Origin: CBDDKZ01 sp965230415 | GTDB taxonomy: Bacteria; Bacteroidota; Bacteroidia; Cytophagales; JAAEPT01 | Reading direction: 5' to 3' | Assembly (NCBI GenBank): GCA_965230415.1 | Contig: CBDDKZ010000005.1 | Span: 4,774,001 to 4,838,000, forward strand | DNA: 64,000 bases | Shown here: positions 42,667-51,312 of the stretch, in pieces | Layout of the letters: each line of letters starts with the position of its first letter | How positions within the stretch are numbered: the first letter of the stretch is position 1 | The notes under the pieces: model-generated | What the model saw: only the letters and a program-made list of their open reading frames with translations | Database searches by the model: none | What the model was told of the DNA's origin: nothing | Program-made: the position numbers and the translations under genes

Positions 42667-42951
42667 ATGTATATGACTATGCCTATTTCATTATTATATA
42701 AAACAATTCCATTAAGCAATAATGCTAATTTCAATATACACATTCATAAATTTGACTTAAATCACTTTGGTCTTACACGTTCCATTGAAGCAACAAAGCA
42801 AAAAAACAGATCTTTAATTGATTCTACGAACCCTAATGACATAGAACGTTTGCTACTTAAAGTAAACCCTATGTTTAAAATTCCCGACAAAGAATTTGCA
42901 CAGGGCTTTTTGGATCAGACGAAGTATCGTTATTTTAATCATATGAACTAA
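42667..42951 (+). CDS. SAM-riboswitch-controlled unknown protein, 94 aa
   Basis: A 94-residue protein starting MYMTMPISLLYKTIPLS (later ATGs at 42673 and 42679 are possible). There is no signal peptide and no domain I recognise. Visible features are NIHIHKFDLNHFGLTRSIE (His-rich), NPNDIERLLLKVNP and a Phe/Tyr-rich tail KYRYFNHMN. A canonical S-box, a Cys-rich leader frame and an attenuator-like hairpin precede it, and a perfect terminator begins seven bases after its stop. It is thus a monocistronic gene that should respond to SAM and perhaps cysteine. A role in sulfur amino acid metabolism or uptake is inferred from this control alone. Confidence 0.7.
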   Translation: MYMTMPISLLYKTIPLSNNANFNIHIHKFDLNHFGLTRSIEATKQKNRSLIDSTNPNDIERLLLKVNPMFKIPDKEFAQGFLDQTKYRYFNHMN

Positions 42952-42957
42952 AACTTT

Positions 42958-42989
42958 AGGGCAAAATTCAAGGAATTTTGCCCTATTTT
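42958..42989 (+). terminator. Strong intrinsic terminator, perfect 12-bp stem
   Basis: AGGGCAAAATTC (42958-42969) and GAATTTTGCCCT (42973-42984) flank an AAG loop and are followed by ATTTTCTC. It closes the riboswitch transcript and separates it from ttcA. Confidence 0.9.
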
Positions 42990-43044
42990 CTCTCTTACAA
43001 ACACGAAAAAGTAATCAAAAGTATAGCAAGAATCTTTCTTTGAC

Positions 43045-43052
43045 TATTTTTG
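43045..43052 (+). promoter_or_regulatory. Possible -7 box of ttcA
   Basis: TATTTTTG matches TAnnTTTG and lies 34 bp before the ATG at 43086. No good -33 element is visible. It supports the shorter ttcA start. Confidence 0.4.
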
Positions 43053-43085
43053 TATGTAAGAATCAGAGTACAATTATTGTTTCGA

Positions 43086-43883
43086 ATGAGTAAAACGTTT
43101 ACTGAAGAAGATAAAATTACGAGGCGACTACGCAGAAATGTTTGGAGTGCCTTAGAGGAATTCAATTTAATAGAAGAAAATGACAAGGTTATGGTGTGTT
43201 TGTCTGGCGGAAAGGACAGTTACACCTTATTGGATATTCTCATTCATGTAAAGCAGGTACGACAGGATTTTGAGTTAATTGCCGTTAATCTTGATCAAAA
43301 GCAACCCGGATTCCCAGAACACGTTTTACCCAATTACCTAAATGATTTAGGTATTCCATATAAAATTATAGAACGAGACACTTATTCTATAGTGACGGAA
43401 AAAGTTGCAGAAGGGAAAACCATGTGCAGCTTGTGCTCCAGGCTAAGAAGAGGAACTTTATATACTGCTGCAGAAGAATTAGCATGTACAAAAATAGCTT
43501 TGGGGCATCATCGTGAAGATACCATAGAAACTTTCTTTTTGAACTTGTTTTTCGGGGGTAAGCTAGAGGCAATGCCGGCTATTTACCAGACTGATGATAA
43601 GAAACACCGGGTAATACGTCCAATGATTACCTGTAAAGAAGAAGATATAGCCCTTTTTGCCAACTATAAGAATTTCCCAATAATTCCTTGTAAGCTATGC
43701 GGTTCACAGGAAAACTTACAACGTCAGGTAATAAAGCAAATGTTAAGTGAATGGGAAAAATCCTATCCGGGAAGAACGGAGACTATACTAACTGCACTTA
43801 AAAATGTGTCGAGCAGTCATTTGTTAGATACAAAATTGTATGATTTCGTGCAATTTATGCACTCCCCCGAGTACGAATCCTAG
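43086..43883 (+). CDS. ttcA: tRNA 2-thiocytidine synthetase TtcA
   Basis: A 265-residue PP-loop ATPase that thiolates cytidine 32 of tRNA. The PP-loop is CLSGGKDSYTLL (residues ~38-49). The cluster-binding Cys pair is CSLC (Cys114, Cys117), followed by SRLRRGTLY. The family motif CKLCGSQENLQRQ is near residue 200. I start at ATG 43086 because MSKTFTEEDKITRRLRR is the usual N-terminus and a TAnnTTTG box overlaps the longer TTG start at 43050. It is somewhat shorter than the ~310-residue enterobacterial enzyme. Its stop abuts the convergent gene ending at 43884. Confidence 0.93.
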   Translation: MSKTFTEEDKITRRLRRNVWSALEEFNLIEENDKVMVCLSGGKDSYTLLDILIHVKQVRQDFELIAVNLDQKQPGFPEHVLPNYLNDLGIPYKIIERDTYSIVTEKVAEGKTMCSLCSRLRRGTLYTAAEELACTKIALGHHREDTIETFFLNLFFGGKLEAMPAIYQTDDKKHRVIRPMITCKEEDIALFANYKNFPIIPCKLCGSQENLQRQVIKQMLSEWEKSYPGRTETILTALKNVSSSHLLDTKLYDFVQFMHSPEYES

Positions 43884-44534
43884 TTATTTATCTTTTTTGC
43901 CTTTGTACTTTATCAGGTTTCCCCGCAGGTATTCGTTGTAATTTTCGCAGCTCATAAGTCCTTGCTCATCGGAATAAGGACAAGGCCGGTAATAGTTGCC
44001 AAAAGAACCTTCGGAGACAATAACGCCACTACCTTTACAGATTGGACAAATGACTTTGTCTCCCGGTTTGCACTTGGTTTCCTTGTTATAGGTAGCGGTT
44101 TTGGGATTTGGAATTTCTTCTTCAATCACAGCAGAGTCTTCTACTATGGTGGTTCTATTGCTCCTGATCAGTCGAAGTAATGTGGTTGCTTCCTCGAAAT
44201 AATTCCCCTCGTCTGCGGTGAGTTCGAGGTATTTGATCAGAAGCTCTTCACTTTGATCGACGTAGTTCGTTTGATAAAGGCTCACTGCAAAGAAATAACA
44301 AATTTCGTCGGGCATTGTTTTATTAGGATTGAGCACGGTGAGAAAGGCTTTATTTGCCTCGTGGTAATGCCCTGTTTCCACCAGCTCAACTGCTTTTTGG
44401 TAGTTAGACATCACTAGTGAATCGAGTTGTGCGTAACTGTTTGCGGACACGACAATTAAAAATAGAAAGCAAAGACTATTTAGTAGGCTTTTTCTGAAGT
44501 GCTTTGACAACTTCTTCTTTTGTAGTTTCTCCAT
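43884..44534 (-). CDS. Exported TPR-like protein with a CxxCxGxG zinc motif
   Basis: A 216-residue protein. A positively charged leader (KLSKHFRKSLLNSLCFLFLI) ends SYAQ, so it is exported. Residues ~40-125 look like TPR-type helices (NYQKAVELVETGHYHEANKAF). Near residue 163 the segment CPICKGSGVIV is a single DnaJ-type CxxCxGxG knuckle, with CPYS and SCEN supplying further Cys. An isolated DnaJ-type knuckle on an exported protein is unusual. The start overlaps the 3' end of the cytochrome gene by 59 bp in another frame; a TTG at 44510 would shorten the overlap. It is the last gene of the dnaE-sco-cytochrome run. Confidence 0.7.
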   Translation of the reverse strand: MEKLQKKKLSKHFRKSLLNSLCFLFLIVVSANSYAQLDSLVMSNYQKAVELVETGHYHEANKAFLTVLNPNKTMPDEICYFFAVSLYQTNYVDQSEELLIKYLELTADEGNYFEEATTLLRLIRSNRTTIVEDSAVIEEEIPNPKTATYNKETKCKPGDKVICPICKGSGVIVSEGSFGNYYRPCPYSDEQGLMSCENYNEYLRGNLIKYKGKKDK

Positions 44535-44910
44535 ATTTATTTCCCCAGGAGTTGGAAATGTAGGTCATTAAATTGGCGATATCTTCAGTTACCAGCTCTT
44601 CATTGGCGGGCATTCGTTGATTAAACGATTTACCATTTACTTTTATTTCCCCTTCGAGCCCAAATTTGATGGCACGAATAGCATCTTCTTTTCGATTTTC
44701 AAGAAAATCGCTTTGAGCCAGCGGAGGATAAAGAGACCTCATACCTTTACCATCGGCCTGATGACAGGCTATACATTTTTTTTCGTAAATTTCTTTTCCA
44801 TGAAAATAAGGCTGCATTTCCACCTGCTGGGTGTTTTGTTCACCAGAAGAAGTACAAGCCCAAGCCAAAGCACCCAAAATAACAAATAGTATGTGCTTGA
44901 AACTATTCAT
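44476..44910 (-). CDS. Lipid-anchored c-type cytochrome
   Basis: A 144-residue mono-heme cytochrome. Starting at ATG 44910 gives a leader ending ALAWAC, a lipobox, placing the protein on the periplasmic face. The heme site is KKCIACHQADGKG (CxxCH) and the distal ligand is Met in FNQRMPANE, a class I layout. It overlaps the SCO1 gene by eight bases (start codon within the last codons), so they are coupled. Next to a SCO1 homologue it probably serves electron delivery to a terminal oxidase or related enzyme. Confidence 0.9.
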   Translation of the reverse strand: MNSFKHILFVILGALAWACTSSGEQNTQQVEMQPYFHGKEIYEKKCIACHQADGKGMRSLYPPLAQSDFLENRKEDAIRAIKFGLEGEIKVNGKSFNQRMPANEELVTEDIANLMTYISNSWGNKYGETTKEEVVKALQKKPTK

Positions 44911-45535
44911 CCAATAATACTTCAATATCCAACACAATTTCATCTATTTTTTTTGGGTCGGTTCCATCATAAATACCACGTATATGTCCTTCTTTGTCGA
45001 TCAAAGCAATAGCTCCTTTATGATCCACTCCCCTTTCTCCCTGAGCATCTTCCACCGCTGTTATGAGGTAACCATCATTACCAAGTGCCAGCATTTCTTT
45101 CTTTGTTCCACCGGTAAGAAAATTCCAGTTGGAAGTGCTCACTTCTATGGCTTTTGCATATTCGTGTAATATTGCCACTTTATCCATTTCAGGGTCTATT
45201 GAGAAGGATGCAAATGCCACTTTATCGCTATTTTTATACAACTCATATATGTTTGCCATATTCATATTCATCTTAGGGCAAACCTGAGTACAGGTAGTAA
45301 AGAAGAAATTGGCCAGGTAAATCTTATTTTTATAAAAAGCACTCCCTATACTGTCGCCGTTTTGGTTTACAAACATAAAATCGGGAACACGATAATAGGA
45401 AATGGTGTCAATTCTTGTGGTATTGCCTTCTTTTACTTCTTCTGTTTCCGGAAAACCAAGGTAAGGTAATTGCTTTTGTTTACATCCCGAAAAGACAATA
45501 AATGAAACGGTTATGAGTAGAATGTAATTTTTCAT
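44903..45535 (-). CDS. SCO1/SenC-family copper/thiol protein, lipoprotein
   Basis: A 210-residue thioredoxin-fold protein with lipobox VFSGC. The metal/thiol motif is CTQVCPKM (CxxxC) and the third copper ligand is His in GVDHKGAIALID. SCO proteins load copper into the CuA site of cytochrome oxidase or reduce its thiols. The start codon overlaps the dnaE stop (TAATG) and the cytochrome c start overlaps its end, so it sits in a tightly coupled run. No oxidase subunits are in the window. Confidence 0.93.
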   Translation of the reverse strand: MKNYILLITVSFIVFSGCKQKQLPYLGFPETEEVKEGNTTRIDTISYYRVPDFMFVNQNGDSIGSAFYKNKIYLANFFFTTCTQVCPKMNMNMANIYELYKNSDKVAFASFSIDPEMDKVAILHEYAKAIEVSTSNWNFLTGGTKKEMLALGNDGYLITAVEDAQGERGVDHKGAIALIDKEGHIRGIYDGTDPKKIDEIVLDIEVLLDE

Positions 45536-48500
45536 TAAGATAGAATTTTACAAGAAGTACCTTCAAGTTGTTTTAGCTCTTCAAATAACTCGTTCGATGC
45601 CTGAATTTTGAATCGTCTGCTAAGAAGGTCTACATGCATATTTTCTGTTGTGTCAAATATATTAAATTTTAGAGGCAAGTCACCAGGATTGAGGGAAACA
45701 ATTTGACTGAGTCTGCTTAAATATTCCTCAGATAATGCACTTATATCCACATTAAGAATAAGTCCTTTACATAATTTTTCACGAATATCGCTAAGTAGTT
45801 CTATGTGGTTGACCTTCAGTTCCCATAATCCCGGCTGATTGTAACGTTCCTGCACTTTACCTTTTAAGAATACAAAGGTATTAGGTTCCAGTAGGTATTT
45901 GTTTTTAAGCCAGTCCTCACCAAAAAGTGCCATATCTTGCCCGCCGTTGTAGTCTTCCACGGAGAACAGACCAAATGGTTTTCCTTTCTTAGTAATTCGT
46001 TCAGCAACCTTTGTTACAATACCGGCAGCGTTTACATCACGATTTTTATATTCGTCGATACGATCGAGCGTACAGGTACAGAAATTTTCTATCTCCAATT
46101 TGTATTCATCAAGGGGGTGCCCGGTTATATAGAGGCCAACGACATCTTTTTCCAGGCTTAACTTTTCGAGTATGCTAAAAGGTTCTAGTTCCCTTATTTT
46201 AGGCCTTGGAATTTCTACGCCACTATCGCCTCCAAATAACGAAGCCTGCGCGCTATCTGCTTCATGAGCCTTTTTATTGGCATAACGAACCACCATTTCA
46301 ATCAGGGTGGATTCACCGTCATCGGTTTGCAAATATTGACGACGATGGTATTCACTAAAACAGTCAAAAGCTCCGGATTGCGCCAAAACTTCGAAAGTTT
46401 TCTTATTCACTGTTCGTAAGTTTACTCGTTCGGCAAAATCGAAAACATCACCAAATGTACCATTCTCCCTACGCTCAGTGATTATAGCTTCTACGGCTGC
46501 ATCTCCTGAGCCTTTAATTGCTGCCAGTCCAAAGCGGATTTGCCCTTTCTCGTTTACTTTAAATTTGATACCCGATTCATTGACATCCGGCCCAAGTACT
46601 TCTATGCCTGCCCGCTGACATTCCTCCATGAAGAAAGTGACCTGCTTTATATCGTTCATGTTATTACTAAGAACAGATGCCATGTACTCTGCCGGATAAT
46701 GGGCCTTTAAATAAGCGGTTTGATAGGCTACCCATGCGTAACAGGTGGAATGGGACTTGTTAAAAGCGTAAGCAGCAAAAGCCTCCCAGTCTTTCCATAT
46801 TTTTTCCAGTTTTGCTTTATCGTGTCCTTTATCCGCGCCCTGGTTAATAAATTTAGGTTTTAGTTCTTCCAGTAGGGCGAATATTTTCTTACCCATCGCT
46901 TTACGAAGTACATCGGCCTCACCCTTGGTAAAGCCGGCCAGTTTCTGTGACAAGAGCATTACCTGCTCTTGGTAAACGGTTATTCCGTAGGTTTCTTTTA
47001 AGAATTCTTCACAATCGTCGAGGTCATAGATTATTTCTTCATCCCCATGTTTACGTTTGATAAAACTCGGTATATATTCCAAAGGCCCCGGTCGATAGAG
47101 GGCGTTCATCGCAATGAGGTCGGCAAATACGGTGGGCTTGAGCTCACGTAAGTACTTTTGCATTCCGGCAGATTCGTATTGGAATATGCCCACGGTTTCT
47201 CCTCGCTGAAACAACTCATATGTTTTGACATCATCGAGCGGGAAATTGTCCGGGTCGAGCTCAATTCCATGCCTGTCTTTGACGTTGGCAACGGCATCTT
47301 TTATGAGCGTTAATGTCTTTAAGCCCAGGAAGTCCATTTTTAGAAGACCGGCACTTTCCACTACCGAGTTATCGAATTGTGTACAGTACATATCGGAGTC
47401 CTTGGCAAGTGCCACGGGAACAAAATTGGTGATATCATCCGGTGTGATGATCACACCGCAAGCGTGAATTCCTGTATTTCTTACGGTGCCCTCCAGTATA
47501 CGAGCCTGGTTAAGTGTTTGTGTAGTAAGTCCGGTGCCTTTCGCTATTTCCTTAAGCTCATTGGCCATTGAAATATGTTCCGGATTGTTTTTGAGCTTAT
47601 CGGCTAAAGCATCTTCATTTAATGAGAATAGTTTGTTTAATTTAATATCAGGTACCAGTTTGGCAATTCGGTCGGCCTCTGATAAAGGTAGTTCCAAGAC
47701 GCGCGCCGTATCTCTTATAGAGGACTTGGCAGCCATTGTTCCATAGGTGATAATTTGTGCCACCTGATTGGAACCGTATTTTTCAATTACATAATCGATA
47801 ACACGTTGGCGGCCCTCATCGTCAAAATCAATATCAATATCGGGAAGTGATACACGATCGGGATTTAAGAAACGCTCAAATAGTAAGTCGTACGCGATAG
47901 GGTCTACATTGGTAATACCTATACAATAGGCCACCGCCGAACCTGCCGCCGAGCCCCTGCCCGGCCCTACCGACACGCCCATTTCACGGGCAGCGGTGGT
48001 AAAGTCCTGTACAATCAAAAAGTAACCAGGGTATCCGGTACGCTCAATGGTGGCAAGTTCGAAATCAAGGCGTTCCTGAATTTCCGGTGTGATGGCATCA
48101 TATCGTTTTTTTGCACCTTCATAAGTAAGGTGTCTGAGAAAATTATTTTCGCCTCTTTTACCACCGTCGTCATCGTCAAGGGCGTCCTGAAATTCTTCGG
48201 GAATATCGAACTTTGGAAGTAATACATCCCTTGCCAGTTGAAAAGAGGTGGTTTTATCAATGATCTCCTCAACAGTACGAATAGCATCCGGAATATCGGC
48301 AAAAAGCTTTTTCATTTCTTCAGCCGATTTCAAATAAAACTCGTCATTAGGGAATCCGAAACGAAATTCGCGACCTTTTTTGCCTAAATACTTCTTGGGT
48401 TTATTTACAGATTCAGCATCTTTTACACATAATAAAATATCGTGGGCTTTGGCATCTTCTTTTGAAGTATAATAGGTGTTGTTGGAAGCAAAGTACTTGA

Positions 48501-49803
48501 CATCATGTTTTTCACAGAATTGCAACAGCGTTCTGTTCACAATTTCTTCTTCTTCCAGCCCGTGGCGAATGATTTCCGCATAGAAGTCATCTCCAAATTG
48601 TTCTTTCCACCATAAAAATGCTTCTTCAGCCTGGTTTTCACCTACATTTAGAATCAAATAAGGAATTTCACTCCAAAGGCCACCTGTTGTAACTATAACG
48701 TGGTCTTTGTATTCTTTTAATAGTTCACGATCAATTCTTGGAACATAGTAGAAGCCCTGTACATGAGCATAAGAAGCCAGCTTGGCAAGGTTATGATAAC
48801 CTTCTTTGTTTTTTGCCAGGAGTACCGTTTGATAGCCATCATCCTTTTTAGATTTATCCTGATGGTTATTGCAAAGATTAAATTCACAGCCAATTATAGG
48901 TTTTATTTCGGCCTTTAATGCCGCTTTTACGAAATGAAAAGCCGCCATCATATTTCCATGATCAGTAAGCGCCAATGCCGGTAAATTGAGTTCTTTAGCT
49001 TTATTTACCAGGTCGTCTACACTGGAGGTAGATTGTAGTACCGAGAATTGAGAGTGAACATGTAGATGAGTAAATGCTACTTCTTCAAGTTCTTTAATCG
49101 ATGCTCCTTTTGCTTTCTTTAATAAATCGGAAGCTTGTTTGGAAGGCTCTTTTGTTAACTTGAAGTTGGCTATATCCAGTTTTGGAGCTTCGTATTTTAC
49201 CTCTCCGGGTTTTCTGTCATCGATAGGAGTTATTACTCCCTCGGTAATGAGTCCAAAGAAACATTTCGCTGTAGCGTCAACATCGTATGCTGCGTCATGA
49301 GCATCGTCAAAGGCGGTACCGAAAAGTTTGGTATGAAGCTCGGTTAACGTTGGCCATTTGAATTTACCGCCTTTGCCACCAGGTATTGCGCAGAAATCGG
49401 TACCCTCATCTTTGGTATCTACAATTTCTTTAGAAAGTAGCGATGTTTCAAAGGATTTCCGGTAGTATTCGGATCCCATAATATTGACGTCAAATTCAAT
49501 ATTATGACCGATGATCCAGTCTGTTTGTGCCACATCCTTTTCAAATTCCTCCAAAACGAATTGAAGGTCGTAGCCTTCCTGTATGGCACGTTCGGTAGAG
49601 ATTCCATGCACTTTTTCGGCATTGTAGGGAATGGTATAACCTTCAGGTTTAACAATGTAGTTTTTGGCATTGACCAGGTTACCGGAAGCGTCATGTAATT
49701 GCCATGCCAGCTGCACACAGCGTGGCCAGTTATCAGTGTCACTTACTGGGGCGTTAAAATCTTTTGGTAAACCGGTGGTTTCAGTATCGTATATTAAATA
49801 CAT
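45535..49803 (-). CDS. dnaE: DNA polymerase III alpha subunit with built-in exonuclease
   Basis: A 1422-residue replicative polymerase. Residues 1-190 are a DEDDh 3'-5' exonuclease with all motifs: YDTETTG (ExoI), IGHNIEFDV (ExoII), HDAAYDVDATA (ExoIII). A PHP domain follows (~240-500; FTHLHVHSQFSVL, ALTDHGNM), then the PolIII core with the catalytic PDIDIDFDDEGRQ, GPGRGSAAGS and YQEQVMLL, the helix-hairpin-helix segment and a C-terminal OB fold. The order resembles a DnaE with an added proofreader and differs from PolC, where the exonuclease is inside the PHP domain. The stop overlaps the SCO1 start. Confidence 0.95.
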   Translation of the reverse strand: MYLIYDTETTGLPKDFNAPVSDTDNWPRCVQLAWQLHDASGNLVNAKNYIVKPEGYTIPYNAEKVHGISTERAIQEGYDLQFVLEEFEKDVAQTDWIIGHNIEFDVNIMGSEYYRKSFETSLLSKEIVDTKDEGTDFCAIPGGKGGKFKWPTLTELHTKLFGTAFDDAHDAAYDVDATAKCFFGLITEGVITPIDDRKPGEVKYEAPKLDIANFKLTKEPSKQASDLLKKAKGASIKELEEVAFTHLHVHSQFSVLQSTSSVDDLVNKAKELNLPALALTDHGNMMAAFHFVKAALKAEIKPIIGCEFNLCNNHQDKSKKDDGYQTVLLAKNKEGYHNLAKLASYAHVQGFYYVPRIDRELLKEYKDHVIVTTGGLWSEIPYLILNVGENQAEEAFLWWKEQFGDDFYAEIIRHGLEEEEIVNRTLLQFCEKHDVKYFASNNTYYTSKEDAKAHDILLCVKDAESVNKPKKYLGKKGREFRFGFPNDEFYLKSAEEMKKLFADIPDAIRTVEEIIDKTTSFQLARDVLLPKFDIPEEFQDALDDDDGGKRGENNFLRHLTYEGAKKRYDAITPEIQERLDFELATIERTGYPGYFLIVQDFTTAAREMGVSVGPGRGSAAGSAVAYCIGITNVDPIAYDLLFERFLNPDRVSLPDIDIDFDDEGRQRVIDYVIEKYGSNQVAQIITYGTMAAKSSIRDTARVLELPLSEADRIAKLVPDIKLNKLFSLNEDALADKLKNNPEHISMANELKEIAKGTGLTTQTLNQARILEGTVRNTGIHACGVIITPDDITNFVPVALAKDSDMYCTQFDNSVVESAGLLKMDFLGLKTLTLIKDAVANVKDRHGIELDPDNFPLDDVKTYELFQRGETVGIFQYESAGMQKYLRELKPTVFADLIAMNALYRPGPLEYIPSFIKRKHGDEEIIYDLDDCEEFLKETYGITVYQEQVMLLSQKLAGFTKGEADVLRKAMGKKIFALLEELKPKFINQGADKGHDKAKLEKIWKDWEAFAAYAFNKSHSTCYAWVAYQTAYLKAHYPAEYMASVLSNNMNDIKQVTFFMEECQRAGIEVLGPDVNESGIKFKVNEKGQIRFGLAAIKGSGDAAVEAIITERRENGTFGDVFDFAERVNLRTVNKKTFEVLAQSGAFDCFSEYHRRQYLQTDDGESTLIEMVVRYANKKAHEADSAQASLFGGDSGVEIPRPKIRELEPFSILEKLSLEKDVVGLYITGHPLDEYKLEIENFCTCTLDRIDEYKNRDVNAAGIVTKVAERITKKGKPFGLFSVEDYNGGQDMALFGEDWLKNKYLLEPNTFVFLKGKVQERYNQPGLWELKVNHIELLSDIREKLCKGLILNVDISALSEEYLSRLSQIVSLNPGDLPLKFNIFDTTENMHVDLLSRRFKIQASNELFEELKQLEGTSCKILS

Positions 49804-49962
49804 TGACAGCGCTTCTTGTTAAATAATTTCCATGCAACTAACAGCAAGTTTATAGCTTATAGCTACTCGTAAGCAGTTCGGAAATCGCTTCGGAAAATTT
49901 TTCGAATTTGAACAGGTAATTTAATCAATCGCCATAATTTATTAAAGTTTAATGCTACAGTA

Positions 49963-49971
49963 TTATCCACA
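49963..49971. promoter_or_regulatory. Consensus DnaA box upstream of dnaE
   Basis: TTATCCACA matches the consensus exactly, 160 bp before dnaE and 90 bp before the divergent transporter gene. The same sequence occurs upstream of gyrA. Confidence 0.5.
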
Positions 49972-50060
49972 TCTCAAAGGAACTTAATCTACTATCTTTT
50001 GTTAATTTGTTGTAAGTTGCATGCCTTTTATAAAAAACCTCGTAAGCAGTCTGTTAGTTC

Positions 50061-51221
50061 ATGTCCGTATTCAAATCTTTTGACCGCCAATTTTGGCTTC
50101 TTTGTGCTAGTTCTTTTTTGTTTTTCGGCAGTTTTAACCTGATTATTCCCGAACTACCGACTTTTTTGGAAGCAATTGGTGGAGCAGCTTATGAAAAGTA
50201 TTATATCGCCATTTTTGCACTGGCTGCTTTGCTCTCCAGGCCTTTCAGCGGTATATTAACCGATCGTATTGGAAGAATACCCATAATGGTATTTGGATCA
50301 CTGGTTTGTTTTGTGATGGGCTTTAGTTATTTGTTTGTTCACACCATTGGTATATTCTTATTGGTACGTTTTTTACATGGAATGTCTACGGGGTTCAAAC
50401 CTACAGCTACCGTGGCCATAATTGCAGATATGGTTCCACCTCAAAAACGTGGTATTGCTATGGGAATGTCTGGTACTTTTGGCAGCATGGGGATGGCTAT
50501 TGGGCCCTATATTGGTAGCTCCATAGCTCAAAAATTTGGTACTAACGCGATGTTTATTACCTCATCTGTACTTGCCCTGCTATCCATCATCATTTTAATG
50601 GGTATTAAAGAAACACTTCCGAATAAACAAGCTTTCAAACCGAGACATTTGTTATTTAAAGCGAATGAAATAATTGATTTAGACGTATGGAAACCAGCAT
50701 TGATTATGCTTCTGGTTGTATTTTCTTTCGGTACCATACTGACCGTTTTTTCTGATTTCTCCACGAGTTTCGGTTTAGAAAACAAAGGTATTTTATTTTC
50801 TGTTATCACTTTTTCTTCCTTATCGATGAGATTGCTCGCCGGCACTTATTCAGATCGGTTGGGAAGGATAAGAATACTAAGCATTGGAACACTTATTTTA
50901 ACTATCTCTTTAATTAATTTGGCCTTAGCACAAAGCTTATCTCATGTAATTATCAGTACCGTGTTATTCGGAATTGCTTTTGGTATAAATTCACCTACCA
51001 TTTTTGCTTATGCGGGTGACCTCGTAAAAGAACATAAGAGAGGTCAAGGGTTTTCGACTGTATTTATAGCCTTGGAAATAGGAATTATTCTGGGGTCTTA
51101 CATAGGAGGAGCGGTTTATAATAATAATCAGGAAAATTTCAGGTATTCATTTATTATTGCAGCAATAATGGCTGCTTTCGCCTGCCTGATGATGATATTT
51201 AGTAAATCTCGAAATAAGTAA
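50061..51221 (+). CDS. MFS transporter, probable drug/solute efflux
   Basis: A 386-residue, 12-helix major facilitator protein. The loop 2-3 signature is GILTDRIGRIPIMVFG and its repeat-half counterpart is GTYSDRLGRIRILSIG. Helix 5 contains GMSGTFGSMGMAIGPYIGSSIA, the motif C of proton-coupled antiporters, which points to export. Substrate unknown. It is divergent from dnaE, with a TATCTTTTG sequence near 50000 that is one base off a -7 box. It sits 91 bp upstream of an OmpA-family gene on the same strand. Confidence 0.9.
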   Translation: MSVFKSFDRQFWLLCASSFLFFGSFNLIIPELPTFLEAIGGAAYEKYYIAIFALAALLSRPFSGILTDRIGRIPIMVFGSLVCFVMGFSYLFVHTIGIFLLVRFLHGMSTGFKPTATVAIIADMVPPQKRGIAMGMSGTFGSMGMAIGPYIGSSIAQKFGTNAMFITSSVLALLSIIILMGIKETLPNKQAFKPRHLLFKANEIIDLDVWKPALIMLLVVFSFGTILTVFSDFSTSFGLENKGILFSVITFSSLSMRLLAGTYSDRLGRIRILSIGTLILTISLINLALAQSLSHVIISTVLFGIAFGINSPTIFAYAGDLVKEHKRGQGFSTVFIALEIGIILGSYIGGAVYNNNQENFRYSFIIAAIMAAFACLMMIFSKSRNK

Positions 51222-51312
51222 GGTGTGCTATGGACAAATGATGGCTACGATGCCCGTTTATTTATGTTGCATTTTTTTCAATTTGAGCAGTTAAGTTCGT
51301 ATCTTCACTATT

